A stretch of 6,653 bases of DNA from Nitrospirota bacterium (GTDB taxonomy: Bacteria; Nitrospinota; Nitrospinia; Nitrospinales; VA-1). The notes beneath the pieces were generated by a model that made no database searches, was not told the origin of the DNA, and saw only the letters and a program-made list of their open reading frames with translations. The stretch spans positions 1-6,653 of the forward strand of contig QJWD01000274.1 in assembly GCA_003235465.1 (NCBI GenBank), given 5' to 3'. A program made the position numbers and the translations under genes. The stretch's first letter is position 1. The number at the start of each line of letters is the position of its first letter. This document shows, in pieces, positions 5,406 through 6,653 of this stretch.

Positions 5406-6653
5406 TCAGGAGCCCGTGGTGAGGGCTTCCAGTTGATCGACCAGATCGGAAAAGCGCCCAAGCGCCGTTTCCACCGGTTTGGGCGAGGTCATGTCCACCC
5501 CGGCGTCCATGAGAAGCTCGAGCGGGTATTTCAACCCGCCCGATTTCAAAAACCGCAGGTAGTCGCCTAGTTCCCGCTCGCCGCCCGCCACCACCCTTTC
5601 GGCCAGCGCGTACGCGGCGGAAAGCCCGGTGGCGTACTTGTACACGTAAAAACTGAAATAAAAGTGCGGGATGCGAAAGCACTCCAGCGAGAGATCCTCG
5701 TCGAGCACCACGCCGCCGCCAAAATAACGTTCAAGAAGCCCCTGGTAGGTTTCCCTGAAGGTGTCGACGGTGAGCGGCCTGCCCTCCTCGGCCGCCCGGT
5801 AGATCAGGTGTTCGAACTCGGCAAACTGGGTCTGCCGGTACAGGGTGCCGCGAAAATTGTCGATCTCCCTGCACAGCAGGTAGATTTTCGTTTCCCGGTC
5901 GATGTCGTCGGCGAGCAGCGAGCGGGTGAGGAGCGCCTCGTTGAACGTCGAGGCCACCTCGGCGACGAATATCGTGTAGCCCGAGTACAGGTAGGGCTGG
6001 TTCTTGCGCGAGTAATACGAGTGCATGGAATGCCCCGCCTCGTGCGCGAGCGTGTAAACGCTGTTGATATTGTCATCCAGGTAGTTCATAAGGATGAAGG
6101 GGTTCGAATCGTAGCAACCGGAAGAATAAGCCCCGCTGCGTTTCCCCTTGACCTCGTAACGGTCCACCCAGCGGCCGCCGGTGAGGCCGTGCCTGAGCGT
6201 CTCTATGTATTCTCCGCCGAGCGGCGAAAGCGCCTGAAGGATGCGCTCCACCGCCTCCGGGTATTCCATGTGCCAGTGAAAATCCTGCACCAGCGGCACC
6301 GACATATCGTAGACGTGCAGATCATCGAGGCCAAGCAGCCGCTTCCTCAGGCCATAGTAGCGGTGGAGCGGCGCGAGGTTCGCGTGCACGGCGGCGATGA
6401 GGTTGTCGTAAACGCTTTCCGGGATGTTCTCGGAAAACAGCGCCTTTCCCCGCATCGACTTGTGCTTCCTCGAAGTGGCGAAAAAGATATCCTTCTTGAC
6501 GCTGCTTGCAAGCAGCGACGCGTAGGTATAGCGGTGGTCGCCGTAGGCGGCGTAGAAGCGGTGAAACACGTCGCGCCGGAAATCGCGGTCGTAACTCTGC
6601 ATCAGGCTTTGAAAGTTGCCGTGCGTGATGTCGACCTTCCGGCCCGCCTTGTC
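5406..6653 (-). CDS. pepF: Oligoendopeptidase F (M3 family zinc metallopeptidase), N-terminus beyond the window
   Basis: The frame is open from the right edge to the TGA at 5406-5408, giving 415 C-terminal residues; PepF is usually about 600, so roughly 185 are missing. The ATG at 6600-6602 is internal, because the 17 codons before it continue the family pattern. In numbering from the window edge, the zinc site is HEAGH (204-208) and the third ligand is the Glu of VAEVAS (Glu232), 28 residues after the first His, as in M3 enzymes. The PHFYFSFYVYKYATG block near the C-terminus supplies the conserved His/Tyr residues that bind substrate and stabilise the transition state. GAYSSGCYDSNPFILMNY, before the zinc motif, is typical of PepF. 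The enzyme degrades short peptides in the cytoplasm. No frameshift or missing catalytic residue is seen. It lies upstream of the 249-residue gene. Confidence 0.93.
   Translation of the reverse strand, partial: DKAGRKVDITHGNFQSLMQSYDRDFRRDVFHRFYAAYGDHRYTYASLLASSVKKDIFFATSRKHKSMRGKALFSENIPESVYDNLIAAVHANLAPLHRYYGLRKRLLGLDDLHVYDMSVPLVQDFHWHMEYPEAVERILQALSPLGGEYIETLRHGLTGGRWVDRYEVKGKRSGAYSSGCYDSNPFILMNYLDDNINSVYTLAHEAGHSMHSYYSRKNQPYLYSGYTIFVAEVASTFNEALLTRSLLADDIDRETKIYLLCREIDNFRGTLYRQTQFAEFEHLIYRAAEEGRPLTVDTFRETYQGLLERYFGGGVVLDEDLSLECFRIPHFYFSFYVYKYATGLSAAYALAERVVAGGERELGDYLRFLKSGGLKYPLELLMDAGVDMTSPKPVETALGRFSDLVDQLEALTTGS
6500..6517. repeat. 18-bp perfect palindrome within pepF
   Basis: CGCTGCTTGCAAGCAGCG is its own reverse complement with no spacer. 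It encodes part of the segment S-L-L-A-S-S-V of the peptidase. A function is not shown; it could be chance, a protein-binding site or a constraint on the codons there. Confidence 0.5.

Noticed and set aside
4982..5461. Alternative minus-strand frame running across the spacer between pepF and the 249-residue gene.
   Set aside because: It overlaps the pepF end and the disordered half of the 249-residue gene, and would have to span the tandem hairpins. Its low-complexity product is explained by the composition of that region.

Overview
The window reads as ordinary chromosomal sequence of a high-GC, Gram-negative bacterium. The Gram-negative call rests on a lipobox lipoprotein with a BamE/SmpA-like domain and a periplasmic PBP4-type carboxypeptidase. 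The taxon cannot be fixed from this sequence. The gene set and the type of PfkB/adenosine kinase would suit a deltaproteobacterium or a Nitrospinota-like lineage, but that is a weak inference. I see no tRNA, rRNA, CRISPR array, insertion sequence, phage gene or defence system.

Layout. Positions 2-679 (+) hold the 3' part of a formylglycine-generating-enzyme-fold (SUMF1) protein that lacks the catalytic cysteine pair. It meets, tail to tail with one base between the stop codons, a minus-strand pair: a phosphoglycolate-phosphatase-like HAD hydrolase (681-1337, TTG start) preceded 10 bp upstream by a small BamE-like lipoprotein gene (1348-1659). An AT-richer gap (1660-1895) carries a plausible promoter and two hairpins. 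Upstream of it, also on the minus strand, is a PfkB-family kinase of the adenosine kinase type (1896-2906).

A divergent intergenic region with an unusually high density of inverted repeats separates the kinase from dacB/PBP4 (about 3099-4562, +). dacB converges, with a 16-bp gap, on a minus-strand pair: an unrecognised 249-residue protein with a basic disordered N-terminal half and a helix-turn-helix-like C-terminal half (4579-5328, TTG start), and, upstream of it, the C-terminal two thirds of an M3-family oligoendopeptidase F (5406-6653, running off the window). Two tandem GC hairpins lie between these last two genes.

Together the genes look like housekeeping functions: peptidoglycan trimming, outer-membrane lipoprotein, nucleoside salvage, 2-phosphoglycolate detoxification and peptide turnover. 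They do not form one pathway. No previously undescribed system is convincingly visible. The items most worth a second look are the 249-residue protein and its leader, the structured region around the start of dacB, an 18-bp perfect palindrome inside pepF, and the missing active-site cysteines in the SUMF1-fold protein.
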